Assembly (NCBI RefSeq): GCF_036924515.1
Contig: NZ_JAZHRR010000001.1
Location: 7,225,001-7,289,000, forward strand
Reading direction: 5' to 3'
From: Bradyrhizobium sp. AZCC 1610
Lineage (GTDB): Bacteria > Pseudomonadota > Alphaproteobacteria > Rhizobiales > Xanthobacteraceae
DNA length: 64,000 bases
Under the pieces are notes generated by a model. That model saw only the letters and a list, made by a program, of their open reading frames with translations. It was not told where the DNA came from and ran no database searches. Positions 37,229-47,205 of the stretch are shown in pieces (the first letter of the stretch is position 1; every line of letters begins with the position of its first letter). Both the position numbers and the translations under genes were made by a program.

Positions 37229-37780
37229 TCAGAGCGTTTCGATCGTGACGTTGCGGTTGGTGTAGACGCAGATGTCGGCGGCGATATCGAGCGAGCGGCG
37301 CACGATGGTTTCGGCGTCCTTGTCGGTGTCGACCAGCGCGCGGGCGGCAGCCAGCGCATAATTGCCGCCGGAGCCGATCGCCATCACGCCCGCTTCGGGC
37401 TCCAGCACGTCGCCGGTCCCGGTCAGGACCAGCGAGACGTCCTTGTCGGCGACGATCATCATGGCCTCCAGCCGGCGCAGATAGCGGTCGGTCCGCCAGT
37501 CCTTGGCGAGTTCGACGGCTGCCCGGGTCAATTGCCCCGGATATTGCTCGAGCTTGCTTTCCAACCGCTCGAACAGGGTGAAGGCGTCGGCAGTTGCCCC
37601 GGCAAAGCCGCCGATCACGTCGCCCTTGCCGATTTTGCGGACCTTTTTGGCGTTGGCCTTGATGACGGTCTGGCCGATCGAGACCTGGCCGTCGCCGCCG
37701 ATCACCACCTTGCCGCCCTTGCGGACCGTCAAAATCGTGGTGCCGTGCCATATCGGCAGGTTGTTTTCAGATGCTTGCAT
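37229..37780 (-). CDS. hslV: HslV peptidase subunit
   Basis: Proteasome-like threonine peptidase of 183 residues. The catalytic threonine is T14 in [16 protein letters not shown], so a 13-residue propeptide must be removed, longer than the single Met in E. coli Hsl[30 protein letters not shown] and [14 protein letters not shown] are further family blocks. It heads a minus-strand run hslV-GNAT-DUF2585-membrane protein-hslU; in many bacteria hslV and hslU are adjacent. Confidence 0.97.
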   Translation of the reverse strand: MQASENNLPIWHGTTILTVRKGGKVVIGGDGQVSIGQTVIKANAKKVRKIGKGDVIGGFAGATADAFTLFERLESKLEQYPGQLTRAAVELAKDWRTDRYLRRLEAMMIVADKDVSLVLTGTGDVLEPEAGVMAIGSGGNYALAAARALVDTDKDAETIVRRSLDIAADICVYTNRNVTIETL

Positions 37781-37973
37781 GAATTGCCCTCGTTCCCATC
37801 AGATTTAGGGGCTGGCGGGGAGGGATACAATCGCGGCATTTCAGCCGGGATTCCAGTCACCATAGGCCGAAGTTCAGCCTCCAAAAGTGTCATCCCGCAG
37901 TAGCGAAGGCTGGATCGGCCTGTTAAAAGGGCCGCGTTTTCGGCCCCCAGGCGGCCCAAGGGAAGCAGTTTTC

Positions 37974-38567
37974 ATGCGCACAGCGTCCATCAAGCGCAAG
38001 ACCAAGGAAACCGACATCGAGGTCGCCGTAAGCCTCGATGGCACGGGCGTATCCAAGGTTTCGACCGGGATCGGCTTTTTCGACCATATGCTCGACCTGC
38101 TGGCCCGGCATTCGCGCATCGACATCACCGTGAAGGCCGATGGCGACCTCCATGTCGACCACCACCACACCACCGAGGACGTCGGCATCGCGCTGGGACA
38201 GGCCGTAAAGCAGGCGCTCGGCACCATGGCCGGCATCACCCGCTATGCCTCGATCCACATGCCGATGGATGAGACGCTGTCGCGCGTCGTGATCGACATT
38301 TCGGGCCGGCCGGTGCTGGTGTTCAAGGTCGATTTTCCGCGCGACAAGGTGGGTCAGTTCGATACCGAGCTGGTGCGCGAATGGTTCAACGCCTTCACCA
38401 TCAACGCCGGCGTGACTTTGCACGTCGAGACCTTATATGGCGAGAACAGCCATCATATCGCCGAATCCTGTTTCAAGGGTCTGGCGAGGGCGCTCCGCGC
38501 CGCTGTCGCGATCGATCCGCGCGCCGCGGGCGAAGTGCCTTCCACCAAGGGTCAGCTCGGCGGCTGA
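37974..38567 (+). CDS. hisB: Imidazoleglycerol-phosphate dehydratase
   Basis: Histidine synthesis step six, 197 residues, single-domain form without the phosphatase part. Mn-binding repeats are visible: [36 protein letters not shown], and [43 protein letters not shown] 37974 gives the family start; the longer frame upstream lies in the hslV-hisB gap, where a small GGGCCG/CGGCCC hairpin sits at 37929-37946. It opens the his cluster. Confidence 0.97.
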   Translation: MRTASIKRKTKETDIEVAVSLDGTGVSKVSTGIGFFDHMLDLLARHSRIDITVKADGDLHVDHHHTTEDVGIALGQAVKQALGTMAGITRYASIHMPMDETLSRVVIDISGRPVLVFKVDFPRDKVGQFDTELVREWFNAFTINAGVTLHVETLYGENSHHIAESCFKGLARALRAAVAIDPRAAGEVPSTKGQLGG

Positions 38568-38605
38568 TTTCTTGTTTGCGTTTTCGCTCGCGGCGGAGAG
38601 GTTCG

Positions 38606-39139
38606 ATGCCGGTCTACACAGTGCATGCTCCCGTAGCCAACGGCGCCGATCTCACGGCGACCGACAAGTTCGTCTTTGTCCGTGACGGCTTCCATTTCTG
38701 GGCTGCGGTCGCGAGTGTGATCTGGCTGTTGTGGCATCGGCTGTGGCTGGCGCTGATCGGCTGGATCGTTCTGATGATAGCTGTCCAGTTCGGGATGTCG
38801 GCGCTGGGCGCCAGCCGCGGCGCGATCTTCGCTGTTGACGTCCTGATTGCGATCCTGATGGGCCTCGAAGCGGCCAGCCTGCGGCGCTGGACGCTGTCGC
38901 GGCGCAAATGGCGCCAGCTCGATATCGTGGTCGCCGACGACGAGGAAACTGCCGAACGCCGCTTCTTCGAGCGCTGGACTGCCCGGCAGCGCGGCCTGAC
39001 CAACGACCAATGGGCGGTCGATCGCGGCGCACCGCCGCCGACACGCCACATTCCGGGCCAGCCGTTCTCCAAACCGCCGCCGCCATTGCCGCAAGGCGGG
39101 ATCATCGGCCTGTTTCCGGAGCCGGGAGGGCCGCGATGA
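38606..39139 (+). CDS. DUF2628 membrane protein in his cluster
   Basis: A 177-residue protein of the DUF2628 family: MPVYTVHAP start, [34 protein letters not shown] with a first membrane segment, two more segments to about residue 95, then an amphipathic and proline-rich C-terminal tail ([23 protein letters not shown]). It lies between hisB and hisH, 38 bp after hisB, and its stop overlaps the hisH start (ATGA), so it is made with the histidine enzymes. No histidine-related role is known for the family. Confidence 0.82.
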   Translation: MPVYTVHAPVANGADLTATDKFVFVRDGFHFWAAVASVIWLLWHRLWLALIGWIVLMIAVQFGMSALGASRGAIFAVDVLIAILMGLEAASLRRWTLSRRKWRQLDIVVADDEETAERRFFERWTARQRGLTNDQWAVDRGAPPPTRHIPGQPFSKPPPPLPQGGIIGLFPEPGGPR

Positions 39140-39786
39140 GCGTTGCGATTGTCGACTACGGCTCCGGTAACCTTCACTCGGCGGCGAAGGCGTTTGAGCG
39201 CGCCGCGCGGAGCATGGAAGATCCGCAAAAGGTCATGGTGACGCGCGATCCCGAGGCGGTGTTTCGCGCCGATCGCATTGTGCTGCCCGGGGTCGGCGCC
39301 TTCGCCGATTGCCGCCGGGGGCTCGACGCGGTGGACGGCATGCTGGAAGCGATGACCGAAGCGGTGCGCGTCAAGGCGCGGCCGTTCTTCGGCATCTGCG
39401 TCGGCATGCAGTTGATGGCGACGCGCGGCAAGGAGCATGTCGTAACCGAGGGCTTCAACTGGATCGAGGGCGACGTCGAGAAGATCGCGCCGCGCGAGGA
39501 AAATTTGAAGATCCCGCACATGGGCTGGAATACGCTCGACATGATCCGCGAGCATCCGGTGCTGGAGCGGTTACCGCTCGGGCCGAAGGGCCGCCACGCC
39601 TATTTCGTGCACTCCTATCATCTCAATGCCTCCAATGAGGCCGATGTGCTGGCATGCGCGGATTACGGCGGGCCGGTGACGGCGATCGTGGGCAAGGACA
39701 CCGCGATCGGTACGCAGTTTCACCCCGAGAAGAGCCAGCGTTTTGGATTGGCCCTGATCTCGAACTTTTTGAAGTGGAAGCCGTGA
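39136..39786 (+). CDS. hisH: Imidazole glycerol phosphate synthase, HisH
   Basis: Glutamine amidotransferase subunit (216 residues) that supplies ammonia to HisF. Triad: Cys in [12 protein letters not shown], and His/Glu in [13 protein letters not shown]. Start [21 protein letters not shown] and PGVGAFADC are standard. Overlaps the DUF2628 gene at its start and hisA at its end (GTGA), so translation is coupled to both neighbours. Confidence 0.97.
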   Translation: MSVAIVDYGSGNLHSAAKAFERAARSMEDPQKVMVTRDPEAVFRADRIVLPGVGAFADCRRGLDAVDGMLEAMTEAVRVKARPFFGICVGMQLMATRGKEHVVTEGFNWIEGDVEKIAPREENLKIPHMGWNTLDMIREHPVLERLPLGPKGRHAYFVHSYHLNASNEADVLACADYGGPVTAIVGKDTAIGTQFHPEKSQRFGLALISNFLKWKP

Positions 39787-40523
39787 TTCTCTTTCCCGCG
39801 GTTGACTTGAAGAATGGCCAGTGCGTGCGCCTCGAACAGGGCGACATGGCGCGCGCGACCGTGTTCAATCTCGATCCCGCGGCGCAGGCGCAATCCTTCG
39901 CCGAGCAGGGATTCGAATATCTGCACGTCGTCGATCTCGACGGCGCCTTTGCCGGCAAGCCGATGAATGCGCTGGCGGTCGAGGCGATGCTGAAAGCGGT
40001 CACCATGCCGGTGCAGCTCGGCGGCGGCATTCGCGATCTCAAGACGGTGGAAGCCTGGCTCGACAAGGGCATTGCGCGCGTCATCATCGGCACGGCTGCG
40101 GTGCGCGATCCGGAGCTCGTGAAGAGCGCCGCGAAAAAGTTCCCTGGCCGCGTCGCCGTCGGCCTCGACGCGCGCGACGGCAAGGTCGCCGTCGAAGGCT
40201 GGGCCGAGACCTCGCAGGTGACCGCGCTCGAAATCGCAGAGCGCTTCGAGGATGCCGGCGTCGCCGCCATTATCTTCACCGACATCGCGCGCGACGGCCT
40301 GCTGAAGGGTCTCAACCTCGATGCGACGATCGCGCTGGCCGATCGCATCTCGATTCCCGTGATCGCCTCCGGCGGTTTCGCCTCGATCGATGACGTCAAG
40401 GCGTTGCTGGAGCCGCGTGCCCAAAAACTCGCCGGCGCCATTGCCGGCCGCGCGCTCTATGACGGCCGGCTCGATCCCGCCGCCGCGCTGACGCTGATCC
40501 GCAACGCGCGCGCCGCGGCGTAG
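39783..40523 (+). CDS. hisA: ProFAR isomerase HisA
   Basis: Phosphoribosylformimino-AICAR-P isomerase, (beta-alpha)8 barrel of 246 residues. [21 protein letters not shown] carries the catalytic Asp of the first half and [18 protein letters not shown] the second; [11 protein letters not shown] and [12 protein letters not shown] bind the two phosphates. The start is GTG 39783 inside the hisH stop; no ATG lies at the conserved N-terminus. hisF follows 10 bp on. Confidence 0.97.
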   Translation: MILFPAVDLKNGQCVRLEQGDMARATVFNLDPAAQAQSFAEQGFEYLHVVDLDGAFAGKPMNALAVEAMLKAVTMPVQLGGGIRDLKTVEAWLDKGIARVIIGTAAVRDPELVKSAAKKFPGRVAVGLDARDGKVAVEGWAETSQVTALEIAERFEDAGVAAIIFTDIARDGLLKGLNLDATIALADRISIPVIASGGFASIDDVKALLEPRAQKLAGAIAGRALYDGRLDPAAALTLIRNARAAA

Positions 40524-40533
40524 GAGTATTGTC

Positions 40534-41307
40534 ATGTTCAAGGTTCGCGTGATCCCCTGCCTCGACGTCAAGGACGGAAGGGTGGTCAAGGGCGTCAATT
40601 TCGTCGATTTGCGCGATGCCGGCGATCCTGTCGAAGCGGCGATTGCGTATGACGCGGCCGGCGCAGACGAATTGTGCTTCCTCGACATTACCGCGACCCA
40701 TGAAAACCGCGGCACCATGCTGGACGTCGTCCGCCGCACGGCGGAGGCCTGTTTTATGCCGCTGACGGTCGGCGGCGGGGTCCGCACCATCGATGATATC
40801 AAGACCCTGCTGCGGTACGGCGCCGACAAAGTCTCGATTAACTCGGCTGCCGTCTCTAACCGCGAATTCGTCAAGCAGGCCGCCGAAAAATTCGGCGAGC
40901 AGTGCATCGTGGTCGCGATCGACGCCAAGCGGGTCAAGCGCGGCGGCTCGGACCGCTGGGAGATCTTCACCCATGGCGGGCGCAACTCCACCGGGATCGA
41001 CGCCATCGAATACGCGCAGGAAGTGGTATCGCTCGGCGCCGGTGAGATCCTGCTGACGTCAATGGACCGCGACGGCACCCGGCAGGGGTTCGACCTGCCG
41101 CTGACGCAGGCCATCGCCGACAGTGTCCCCGTACCGGTCATCGCCTCCGGCGGCGTCGGCAATCTCGACCACCTGGTCGACGGCATCCGCCAGGGCCACG
41201 CCACCGCGGTGCTGGCGGCCTCGATATTCCACTTCGGCGAATTTACCATACGCCAAGCCAAGGAGCACATGGTGCGGGCCGGGCTGCCGATGCGGCTCGA
41301 TCCCTGA
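40534..41307 (+). CDS. hisF: Imidazole glycerol phosphate synthase, HisF
   Basis: Cyclase subunit (257 residues) that closes the imidazole ring with ammonia from His[21 protein letters not shown] holds the first catalytic Asp, [17 protein letters not shown] the second; [13 protein letters not shown] and [17 protein letters not shown] bind phosphate. Start ATG behind GGAG. An 83-bp gap with a small CCCGGCC/GGCCGGG hairpin (41353-41369) precedes hisE. Confidence 0.98.
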   Translation: MFKVRVIPCLDVKDGRVVKGVNFVDLRDAGDPVEAAIAYDAAGADELCFLDITATHENRGTMLDVVRRTAEACFMPLTVGGGVRTIDDIKTLLRYGADKVSINSAAVSNREFVKQAAEKFGEQCIVVAIDAKRVKRGGSDRWEIFTHGGRNSTGIDAIEYAQEVVSLGAGEILLTSMDRDGTRQGFDLPLTQAIADSVPVPVIASGGVGNLDHLVDGIRQGHATAVLAASIFHFGEFTIRQAKEHMVRAGLPMRLDP

Positions 41308-41390
41308 CGACTCCCTTTCACAAAAGTGCTAAGTCCTGACTTGGGACGGCGACCCGGCCTTGGGCCGGGCGCGAGTGTTGAGTTCGGTTG

Positions 41391-41714
41391 ATGTCGCGTT
41401 TCACGATCCATGATCTGGCCGCCACCATCGATGCACGGGCCGCATCGGGAGGAGAGGCGTCCTACACCCGCAAATTGCTCGACAAGGGCGCGGAGCACTG
41501 CGCCAAGAAGCTGGGCGAGGAGGCGGTCGAGACCGTGATCGCGGCCGTCGAGAACGATCGGGACCACTTGATCGCCGAAAGCGCCGACCTGCTGTTTCAC
41601 CTGCTGGTGCTGTTGAAGGCGCGCGGCGTGAAGCTCGACGAGGTCGAGGCCGCGCTGGCGCAACGGACGTCGATGTCCGGGCTTGAGGAAAAGGCGTCGC
41701 GCAAGCGCGACTGA
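41391..41714 (+). CDS. hisE: Phosphoribosyl-ATP pyrophosphatase HisE
   Basis: Second step of histidine synthesis; 107 residues, the separate form (not fused to HisI). All-alpha MazG-like fold: SYTRKLLDKGAEHCAKKLGEEAVETVIAA contains the Mg-binding Glu residues, followed by ESADLLFHLLVLLKARG. ATG 41391 was preferred over a TTG three bases earlier. No hisI is nearby. coaA begins 15 bp after the stop. Confidence 0.95.
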   Translation: MSRFTIHDLAATIDARAASGGEASYTRKLLDKGAEHCAKKLGEEAVETVIAAVENDRDHLIAESADLLFHLLVLLKARGVKLDEVEAALAQRTSMSGLEEKASRKRD

Positions 41715-41729
41715 CCGAGAGGGCAGTTC

Positions 41730-42686
41730 ATGGACATCCGCACCCCCGACCAGCAATACAATCCCTACCGCATCTTCACGCGCGAGCAGTGGGCGCGGTT
41801 GCGCGACGATACGCCGATGACGCTGGAGCCGGGCGAATTCGAGCGGCTGCGTTCGATGCACGACCGCCTCGACATGCAGGAGGTCGAGGACATCTACCTG
41901 CCGCTGTCGCGGCTGCTGTCGATCTATGTCGACGCCATGCATCGGCTCTACCAGGCGCAGCGCCAGTTCCTCGGTATCCGCGACCGCAAGGTGCCCTATA
42001 TCATCGGCGTCGCCGGCTCGGTCGCGGTCGGCAAATCGACCACTGCGCGCGTGCTGCAGGCATTGCTGGCGCGCTGGTCGCCGCGGCCCAAGGTCGACCT
42101 GGTGACGACAGACGGTTTTCTGTTTCCCAACGCGGTGCTCGAGCGGCAGGGCCTGATGCAGAAAAAAGGCTTTCCCGAGAGCTACGATCTGCCGATGCTG
42201 CTGTCGTTTCTCTCCGACATCAAGGCCGGCCGCCGGCCCGTGCGTGCGCCGGTTTATTCGCATCTGGTCTACGATATCGTGCCGAACGAGTGGATCGAGG
42301 TCGACCGCCCGGACATTCTGATCGTCGAAGGCGTCAACGTGCTGCAAACCGGCCGCCTGCCGCGCGACGGCAAGGCGGTGCCCGTGGTGTCCGACTTCTT
42401 CGACTTCTCCGTCTATATCGATGCCGACGAGCCGGTGCTGCGCGAATGGTATGTGCGGCGCTTCCTTGCGCTCAGGGATACCGCGTTCCACGATCCAAAA
42501 TCGTACTTCCATCGCTACGCGGTGCTTTCGGACGAGGAGGCCACCGCTACTGCGATCGCGATCTGGGAGCGCACCAACCTCGCCAATCTTGAGGACAACA
42601 TCCTGCCGACCCGTCCGCGCGCGACGCTGATCCTGAAAAAGCGCGCCGATCACCTGGTCGAGACGGTGGCGCTGCGGCGGCTGTAA
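41730..42686 (+). CDS. coaA: Type I pantothenate kinase
   Basis: First committed step of coenzyme A synthesis; 318 residues as in E. coli CoaA. P-loop [17 protein letters not shown] about 93-109; [46 protein letters not shown], and [12 protein letters not shown] are family signatures. It closes the his run and is convergent with the histidine kinase. Its presence next to hisE and the distant coaE cover the two ends of the CoA pathway. Confidence 0.97.
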   Translation: MDIRTPDQQYNPYRIFTREQWARLRDDTPMTLEPGEFERLRSMHDRLDMQEVEDIYLPLSRLLSIYVDAMHRLYQAQRQFLGIRDRKVPYIIGVAGSVAVGKSTTARVLQALLARWSPRPKVDLVTTDGFLFPNAVLERQGLMQKKGFPESYDLPMLLSFLSDIKAGRRPVRAPVYSHLVYDIVPNEWIEVDRPDILIVEGVNVLQTGRLPRDGKAVPVVSDFFDFSVYIDADEPVLREWYVRRFLALRDTAFHDPKSYFHRYAVLSDEEATATAIAIWERTNLANLEDNILPTRPRATLILKKRADHLVETVALRRL

Positions 42687-42752
42687 TCTTTCAACGCGCT
42701 CTTGAATGGCGGGCATGCTTGCGCTTTGCCCACCCACAAATCCTCCAATACC

Positions 42753-44987
42753 TCACGCCGCGATGTGTCGCGACGCGACGAGGCCGGCGAGCGCTTCGGC
42801 GAGTTTCTCGCGATCGAGCGGCTTGATCAAAAATCCGTCCATGCCGGCCTCGAAGCAGGCGTAACGGTCTTCCACCAGCGTGTTGGCGGTGAGCGCGAGG
42901 ATCGGCGTCCGGCCTCCCGGCTCTCCGGCCTCGAGGGCGCGAATCCGCTTGGTGGTTTCGATGCCGTTGAGCTGCGGCATCTGGATGTCCATCAGCACGA
43001 GATCATAGGGGGTGCCAGCGGATTTCGCCGACAGCCAGGACTCCAGCGCCTCGGCGCCGTTGGTGGTGATGACGGCGTGATGGCCGAGCCGGCCGAGCAG
43101 GGAGCGGATCAACAACGCATTGATCTGATTGTCCTCGGCAACCAGGATCGACAGGCCCTTGGCCGACGGCGCGGCTGATGTCTCGAGAGTGTCGAGGGCC
43201 GGCTCGAGGCTCGGCGCGGCCACTTCCGGCGCGGTCGTCAGGCGGGCCGCGAGCGAAGCCGTGCGCAGCGGCTTGACCAGATAGCCGGTGAAGGCGGAGG
43301 TGGCGGAGGGCTGCAATTCGTGCCGCGTCGCCGGCGTGAACATCACGATGCGCTGCGTGGCATGCAGGCGCGCGGTTTCGCCGAGCCGTTCGATGTCGGC
43401 CAGCCCCAGCGCGTGATCGATCAGCACGGCATGCCAGGACCGTTCCGGCAGCAGGGCCTCGGCGACGTCGGCGTCCGATACCATGCAGGTCTGCCCGCCC
43501 CAGCGCTGCAGCCGCCGCGCGGTCAGCGAGGCTTCGATGCTCTGTGGCGAGACCAGCATGATCGACTGGCCGGAGAGATCCGGCGTGGCGAAGGAGATTT
43601 GTTCGCCGTCGGCGGCGGCGAGCGGGATCGACACTTCGAATGTCGAGCCGGCGCCCGGCTGGCTTTCCAGCGTGATGCGGCCGCCCATGCGCTTGACGAT
43701 GCGGTCGGAGATGCTCAGGCCGAGCCCGGTGCCGCCATAGCTGCGGGCGATCTTGTCGTCGGCCTGTTCGAACTCGCGGAAGATCCGCTCACGCGCCTCA
43801 GGCGCGATGCCGATGCCGGTGTCGCGGACCAGAAAACTGACTTCATTGGGCCAGATGCCGGGCTCGACGATCAGGGCGACGCCGCCGGCCGAGGTGAACT
43901 TGATAGCGTTGCCGGCCAGATTGAGCAGCACCTGCCGCAACCGCGCCGCGTCGCCGATCACGTGCATCGGCAGCCGCTCGTCGACATAGGCGGCGATCTC
44001 GATTTTCTTGGCCTCCGCGCGCGGCGCCAGCAATTCGGTGATGTCCTCGATCATGCCTGACAGCGCGAACGGGCGATGTTCGAGATCGATCTTGCCGGCC
44101 TCGATCTTGGAATAGTCCAGCAGCTCCTCGATCAGCGAGAGCAGCGCGTCGCCGGAAGTCTTCACCGCCTTGACATAAGTCGCCTGTTCCGGCGACAGCG
44201 GGGTATCCATCAACAGCCCGCTCATGCCGATGATGCCGTTGAGCGGCGTGCGGATTTCATGGCTCGCCATCGCGAGGAAGCGCGACTTGGCGCGGCTTGC
44301 CGCATCGGCCTGGTCGCGGGCCTCGGCCAGCGCGCGCTCGCTTTCGGTGCGATCGGTGACATCGCGGCCGACGCTCTGCATTTCCGCCGGGCCCCCGGCG
44401 TCGTTGCGGACCAGGCCCTCGCGCCACGCGATCCAGCGCGGACCGAGCGGACCCGCGACCTGCTGGTCGTGAACGCGGGTACCGTTCGGTTCGAGCGCGG
44501 TGTCGCCTTGTTCGAGAACTTCAAGCGCAAAGTGAGTGCCGATCAGCGCGTCGCACGGCATTTGCGCGAGTTCGCAATAGGCATCGTTGGCATAGGTGAT
44601 GCGGCCCTCGGCGTCACGCAGCACGATCAGATCGCCCTGCGATTCGAACAAGCGGCGGGCGCGCTGCTCGGCTTCCTGCAGTTCCCAGTTCCGGTCGGCC
44701 AGCGCTTCATTATGCAGCGCGACCTTGCGCATTTTCTTGCGCATCAGGCGGAGCCGGACGCTGAAAGTGGCGAGCGCGACGCAGGCGATCGCAAACAGGA
44801 AGGCGACGCCGATCGCAAAGGTGTGCGGGTCATAGCCGGAATTTTCCGCCTTGGCTCCGGCAATGAATCCATAGGCGCCGCCGAACACGGCCGAGAAGAT
44901 CATGAAGGAGCGAAGCGCGAAGGTCAGCCAGGGATGCCGGCGGCCGAAACGGCGAAAGCGAAGTTTGATCCGGAAGGTCCGTCCCAT
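42753..44987 (-). CDS. Hybrid sensor histidine kinase, two receiver domains
   Basis: A 744-residue membrane kinase. Two TM helices (about 22-44 and 57-78), a PAS domain (about 110-215), HisKA with phospho-acceptor H243 ([13 protein letters not shown]), an HATPase domain with N, G1 ([18 protein letters not shown]) and G2 ([10 protein letters not shown]) boxes, a degenerate receiver without the acidic pocket, and a C-terminal receiver with [24 protein letters not shown] and the lysine in [11 protein letters not shown] 44987 gives a positive N-terminus and starts just before TM1. No response regulator or Hpt gene lies next to it. The signal is unknown. Confidence 0.9.
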   Translation of the reverse strand: MGRTFRIKLRFRRFGRRHPWLTFALRSFMIFSAVFGGAYGFIAGAKAENSGYDPHTFAIGVAFLFAIACVALATFSVRLRLMRKKMRKVALHNEALADRNWELQEAEQRARRLFESQGDLIVLRDAEGRITYANDAYCELAQMPCDALIGTHFALEVLEQGDTALEPNGTRVHDQQVAGPLGPRWIAWREGLVRNDAGGPAEMQSVGRDVTDRTESERALAEARDQADAASRAKSRFLAMASHEIRTPLNGIIGMSGLLMDTPLSPEQATYVKAVKTSGDALLSLIEELLDYSKIEAGKIDLEHRPFALSGMIEDITELLAPRAEAKKIEIAAYVDERLPMHVIGDAARLRQVLLNLAGNAIKFTSAGGVALIVEPGIWPNEVSFLVRDTGIGIAPEARERIFREFEQADDKIARSYGGTGLGLSISDRIVKRMGGRITLESQPGAGSTFEVSIPLAAADGEQISFATPDLSGQSIMLVSPQSIEASLTARRLQRWGGQTCMVSDADVAEALLPERSWHAVLIDHALGLADIERLGETARLHATQRIVMFTPATRHELQPSATSAFTGYLVKPLRTASLAARLTTAPEVAAPSLEPALDTLETSAAPSAKGLSILVAEDNQINALLIRSLLGRLGHHAVITTNGAEALESWLSAKSAGTPYDLVLMDIQMPQLNGIETTKRIRALEAGEPGGRTPILALTANTLVEDRYACFEAGMDGFLIKPLDREKLAEALAGLVASRHIAA

Positions 44988-45128
44988 CGCCAATGACCCT
45001 GAGATTGCTGTTGAACCAGGCCGGCGTGTCGCCGTCTGTCTTGGACAGACGATGCGTCGCCGATATTGCAAAGTGCTTGAGGCTCTCGGCGCGTTAGGGC
45101 TCGCGATGAGAACATGGTGAATGAAGTG

Positions 45129-45596
45129 TTAAAGCGACGCCGCTTCGACGCGGTGGCGCTCGCCGCGGGCGCCGACGATCAACGCGGCGGCATCCAGCAG
45201 CGAAAAGCTGTTCGAGGACACGAAGATCCGGTAGTCGGCCGGTCCATCCCGGGAAAGATAGATCACGGGATCGGAACCTGCGGGATTGCGGGAGATCGCG
45301 ACCAGCCGCGGTGGCGCGTTGCTCTCGCAAACGCCGGCCTCCGTCGTATCGATGTCGTCGATCACGGTGAAGTCGGCCGCTTCCGCGTTGTCGGAAATCT
45401 GGACCCGCACCGTCGCGCGGGAGGGATCGTTGGTGAAGCTGACGTGCCGGTGCGCCTGCCAGGAGAGAGCAGCGATCTGGACAGAGGTGCCTGCTATCTC
45501 GATGCAGGCCCGAGGCCCGGCCAAAAACTCGCCGCGCGCGAACAGGGCGGCAATCGCCAGCGGAACAGCCGAGGCCAGGGTCTTCAAACGCAACAT
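45129..45596 (-). CDS. Uncharacterised exported protein
   Basis: A 155-residue protein with a signal-like N-terminus (MLRLKTLASAVPLAIAALFARG), followed by a beta-rich sequence with three cysteines and aromatic and charged strands (SVQIAALSWQAHRHVSFTNDPSRATVRVQIS). I do not recognise the family and saw no catalytic motif. It stands alone between the histidine kinase and the repeat-rich gap. A perfect 11-bp inverted repeat ends 17 bp before its ATG. Codon use fits the window, so the gene is probably real. Confidence 0.65.
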   Translation of the reverse strand: MLRLKTLASAVPLAIAALFARGEFLAGPRACIEIAGTSVQIAALSWQAHRHVSFTNDPSRATVRVQISDNAEAADFTVIDDIDTTEAGVCESNAPPRLVAISRNPAGSDPVIYLSRDGPADYRIFVSSNSFSLLDAAALIVGARGERHRVEAASL

Positions 45597-45612
45597 GACA
45601 CGCTACTCGCTC

Positions 45613-45642
45613 ACCATAAGCCCGTGATGTGGGGCTTATGGT
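45613..45642. promoter_or_regulatory. Perfect inverted repeat before the exported-protein gene
   Basis: ACCATAAGCCC (45613-45623) and GGGCTTATGGT (45632-45642) form a perfect 11-bp inverted repeat with an 8-nt spacer. It lies 17 bp upstream of the minus-strand start codon at 45596, where it could be an operator or an mRNA leader hairpin. Function unknown. Confidence 0.45.
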
Positions 45643-45807
45643 TGGTAGAGGGTAAAGGAAACTAGTTACCGCTGTGTTGACGCCGGTTGTTTTTGTGCGG
45701 CTCGGCATCCTCGTCGCGAGTGCGTCAATGTGAGCCGAGGCTGTAGCCGCACGGAAGGCCGTTATGCCCCGCGCAGGCAGGATATCCGGCGAGTTGCGGC
45801 CTATCCG

Positions 45808-45886
45808 CGTCATTGCGAGCGCAGCGAAGCAATCCATTCTTCCTTTTTGCGGTGAGATGGATTGCTTCGCTTCGCTCGCAATGACG
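45808..45886. repeat. Near-perfect palindromic dispersed repeat
   Basis: Arms of 30 bp (45808-45837 and 45857-45886) are inverted copies with one mismatch and a 19-bp spacer. The arm contains GCGAGCGCAGCGAAGCAATC, which I recall as an abundant extragenic palindrome in Bradyrhizobium and other bacteria. It lies in a non-coding gap. Confidence 0.8.
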
Positions 45887-45929
45887 GCATCAAACATCGG
45901 ACATAAAATCACGATCTCGCGGCGCATTG

Positions 45930-46330
45930 CGCCCGAGCTTTGCTGGATAACTTCCCGCCCTCTTTGTCAGAGGGCGCAGGGAAGACCGGGTGCTTGCTGC
46001 ACCCGCGGTCTCGCGTGCGATTTGCGCAAACAAAAATGCACACGAGCATACAGGGCAGCGGGAGCATTCCGGCCTTCCCTGCGCAATGGCTTTACGGCTT
46101 ACTTCGAGCTCTCCCCGGTGAACGGCTCTTTTGCCACCGTCGCCCCCGAGAAGCTTCGCTTCTCTTGGACTTAGCGCCAGCACCGCGGCGTCAGGACCAC
46201 ACGACTTCGCCGTACGCTCGAGCCACACACGTCAGTCGCAGCTCTCGCGTCCATCGCATCTCACCGCACGTTCGTGACGATGGCCAACGCCCCTCATCTG
46301 CCGTGAGACAAGCGGAGTTATGCCGATGAT
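45930..46330. repeat. Long dispersed repeat, probably non-coding
   Basis: The sequence from about 45930 to 46330 resembles a family seen many times in Bradyrhizobium genomes; its translation in one plus frame (GAGKTGCLLHPRSRVRFAQ and RQDHTTSPYARATHVSRSS) recurs there as small annotated hypothetical proteins. The frame has no ribosome site and no fold signal, so I regard the reading frames as artefacts. The segment from 46331 to 46503 shows no gene; it ends in a fragment (46461-46475, CAGGGTGGGCAAAGG) of the repeat found between parA and parB. Recognition is from memory of the family. Confidence 0.6.
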
Positions 46331-46503
46331 TTGCTTTGGAAGTTAAGCGGAATATTTTTGCGAGAAGGGCTGGACAGGTTTTTGCTGATTTGCCCGTCGT
46401 GCCAATTGGTCGCAGTCGCTTCATGAAATTGCGCTTGCGCGCGAAGCAAATCAGCAGTGGCAGGGTGGGCAAAGGCGCGCAGCCGACAATGCCTGTACGT
46501 GCG

Positions 46504-47196
46504 TTACCGCTCCGATCCGGTGGCCGCGAGATATCGCACCAGTTCGTCGCGCGGATTGTCGCGAAAGCTCTGGCGGTCCCTCAATTCGGGCGGCGCGCGC
46601 CAGCCCGGCTCGATGCCGGTCATGTCGGGTAGTTCGTGCGCGATGCCTTTGTGGCAGTCGATGCAGGTCTTTTCGCCGGGGACGAGAAACTTGCCGTGGA
46701 TTTCCGCGGCCCGTCGGGTTTGTTTGGTGAAATCCATGGCGACGGCGGAATGGCAGTTGCGGCACTCCAGGGAATCATTGGCCTTCAGCCGCGCCCATTC
46801 ATGCTTGGCGAGCTCAAGCCGATGATCCTGAAACTTCTGCCTGGTATCGATCGTGCCGAAGATCTTGCCCCAGACTTCCTTCGAGGCCTGCATCTTGCGG
46901 GCGATCTTGTCGGTCCAGTTGTGCGGAACATGGCAGTCCGGACAACTGGCGCGGACCCCCGAACGGTTCGTGAAGTGCGGAGTGTGCTGCAGCTCCTCGA
47001 ACACGTTGTTGCGCATTTCGTGGCACGAGGTGCAAAACTTTTCGGTGTTGGTGACTTCGAGCGCGGTGTTGAAGGCGCCCCAGAACAGTACGCCGCAGAC
47101 GAAGCCGCCCAACGCGAGGAAACCGAGGCTCAGATGCGCGCTGGGGCGGCTGGCGATGTGCCAGAACCAAATCATGAGTGACTTGAGCCGCTGCAT
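46504..47196 (-). CDS. napC: Tetrahaem cytochrome NapC
   Basis: Membrane-anchored quinol dehydrogenase (230 residues) that passes electrons from the quinol pool to NapAB. One N-terminal TM helix (about 22-42), then four CXXCH haem sites: CTSCH 55-59, CPDCH 85-89, CRNCH 145-149 and CIDCH 178-182. The length fits the NapC/NirT family. It is the last gene of napEFDABC, 9 bp after napB. Confidence 0.97.
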   Translation of the reverse strand: MQRLKSLMIWFWHIASRPSAHLSLGFLALGGFVCGVLFWGAFNTALEVTNTEKFCTSCHEMRNNVFEELQHTPHFTNRSGVRASCPDCHVPHNWTDKIARKMQASKEVWGKIFGTIDTRQKFQDHRLELAKHEWARLKANDSLECRNCHSAVAMDFTKQTRRAAEIHGKFLVPGEKTCIDCHKGIAHELPDMTGIEPGWRAPPELRDRQSFRDNPRDELVRYLAATGSER

Positions 47197-47205
47197 CGCA
47201 GGTTC

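Noticed and set aside
37229..37780. hslV start at the catalytic threonine
   Set aside because: No start codon fits immediately before T14 (the preceding codon is Gly), so the 13-residue propeptide form is the better reading.
39720..42737. Antisense open frame of about 1005 codons opposite hisA-hisF-hisE-coaA
   Set aside because: It lies exactly opposite well-supported genes; long antisense frames are expected at this GC content and the translation has no domain.
45940..46329. 129-codon frame in the repeat-rich gap
   Set aside because: It is a translation of a dispersed repeat, with no ribosome site and no codon-use signal.
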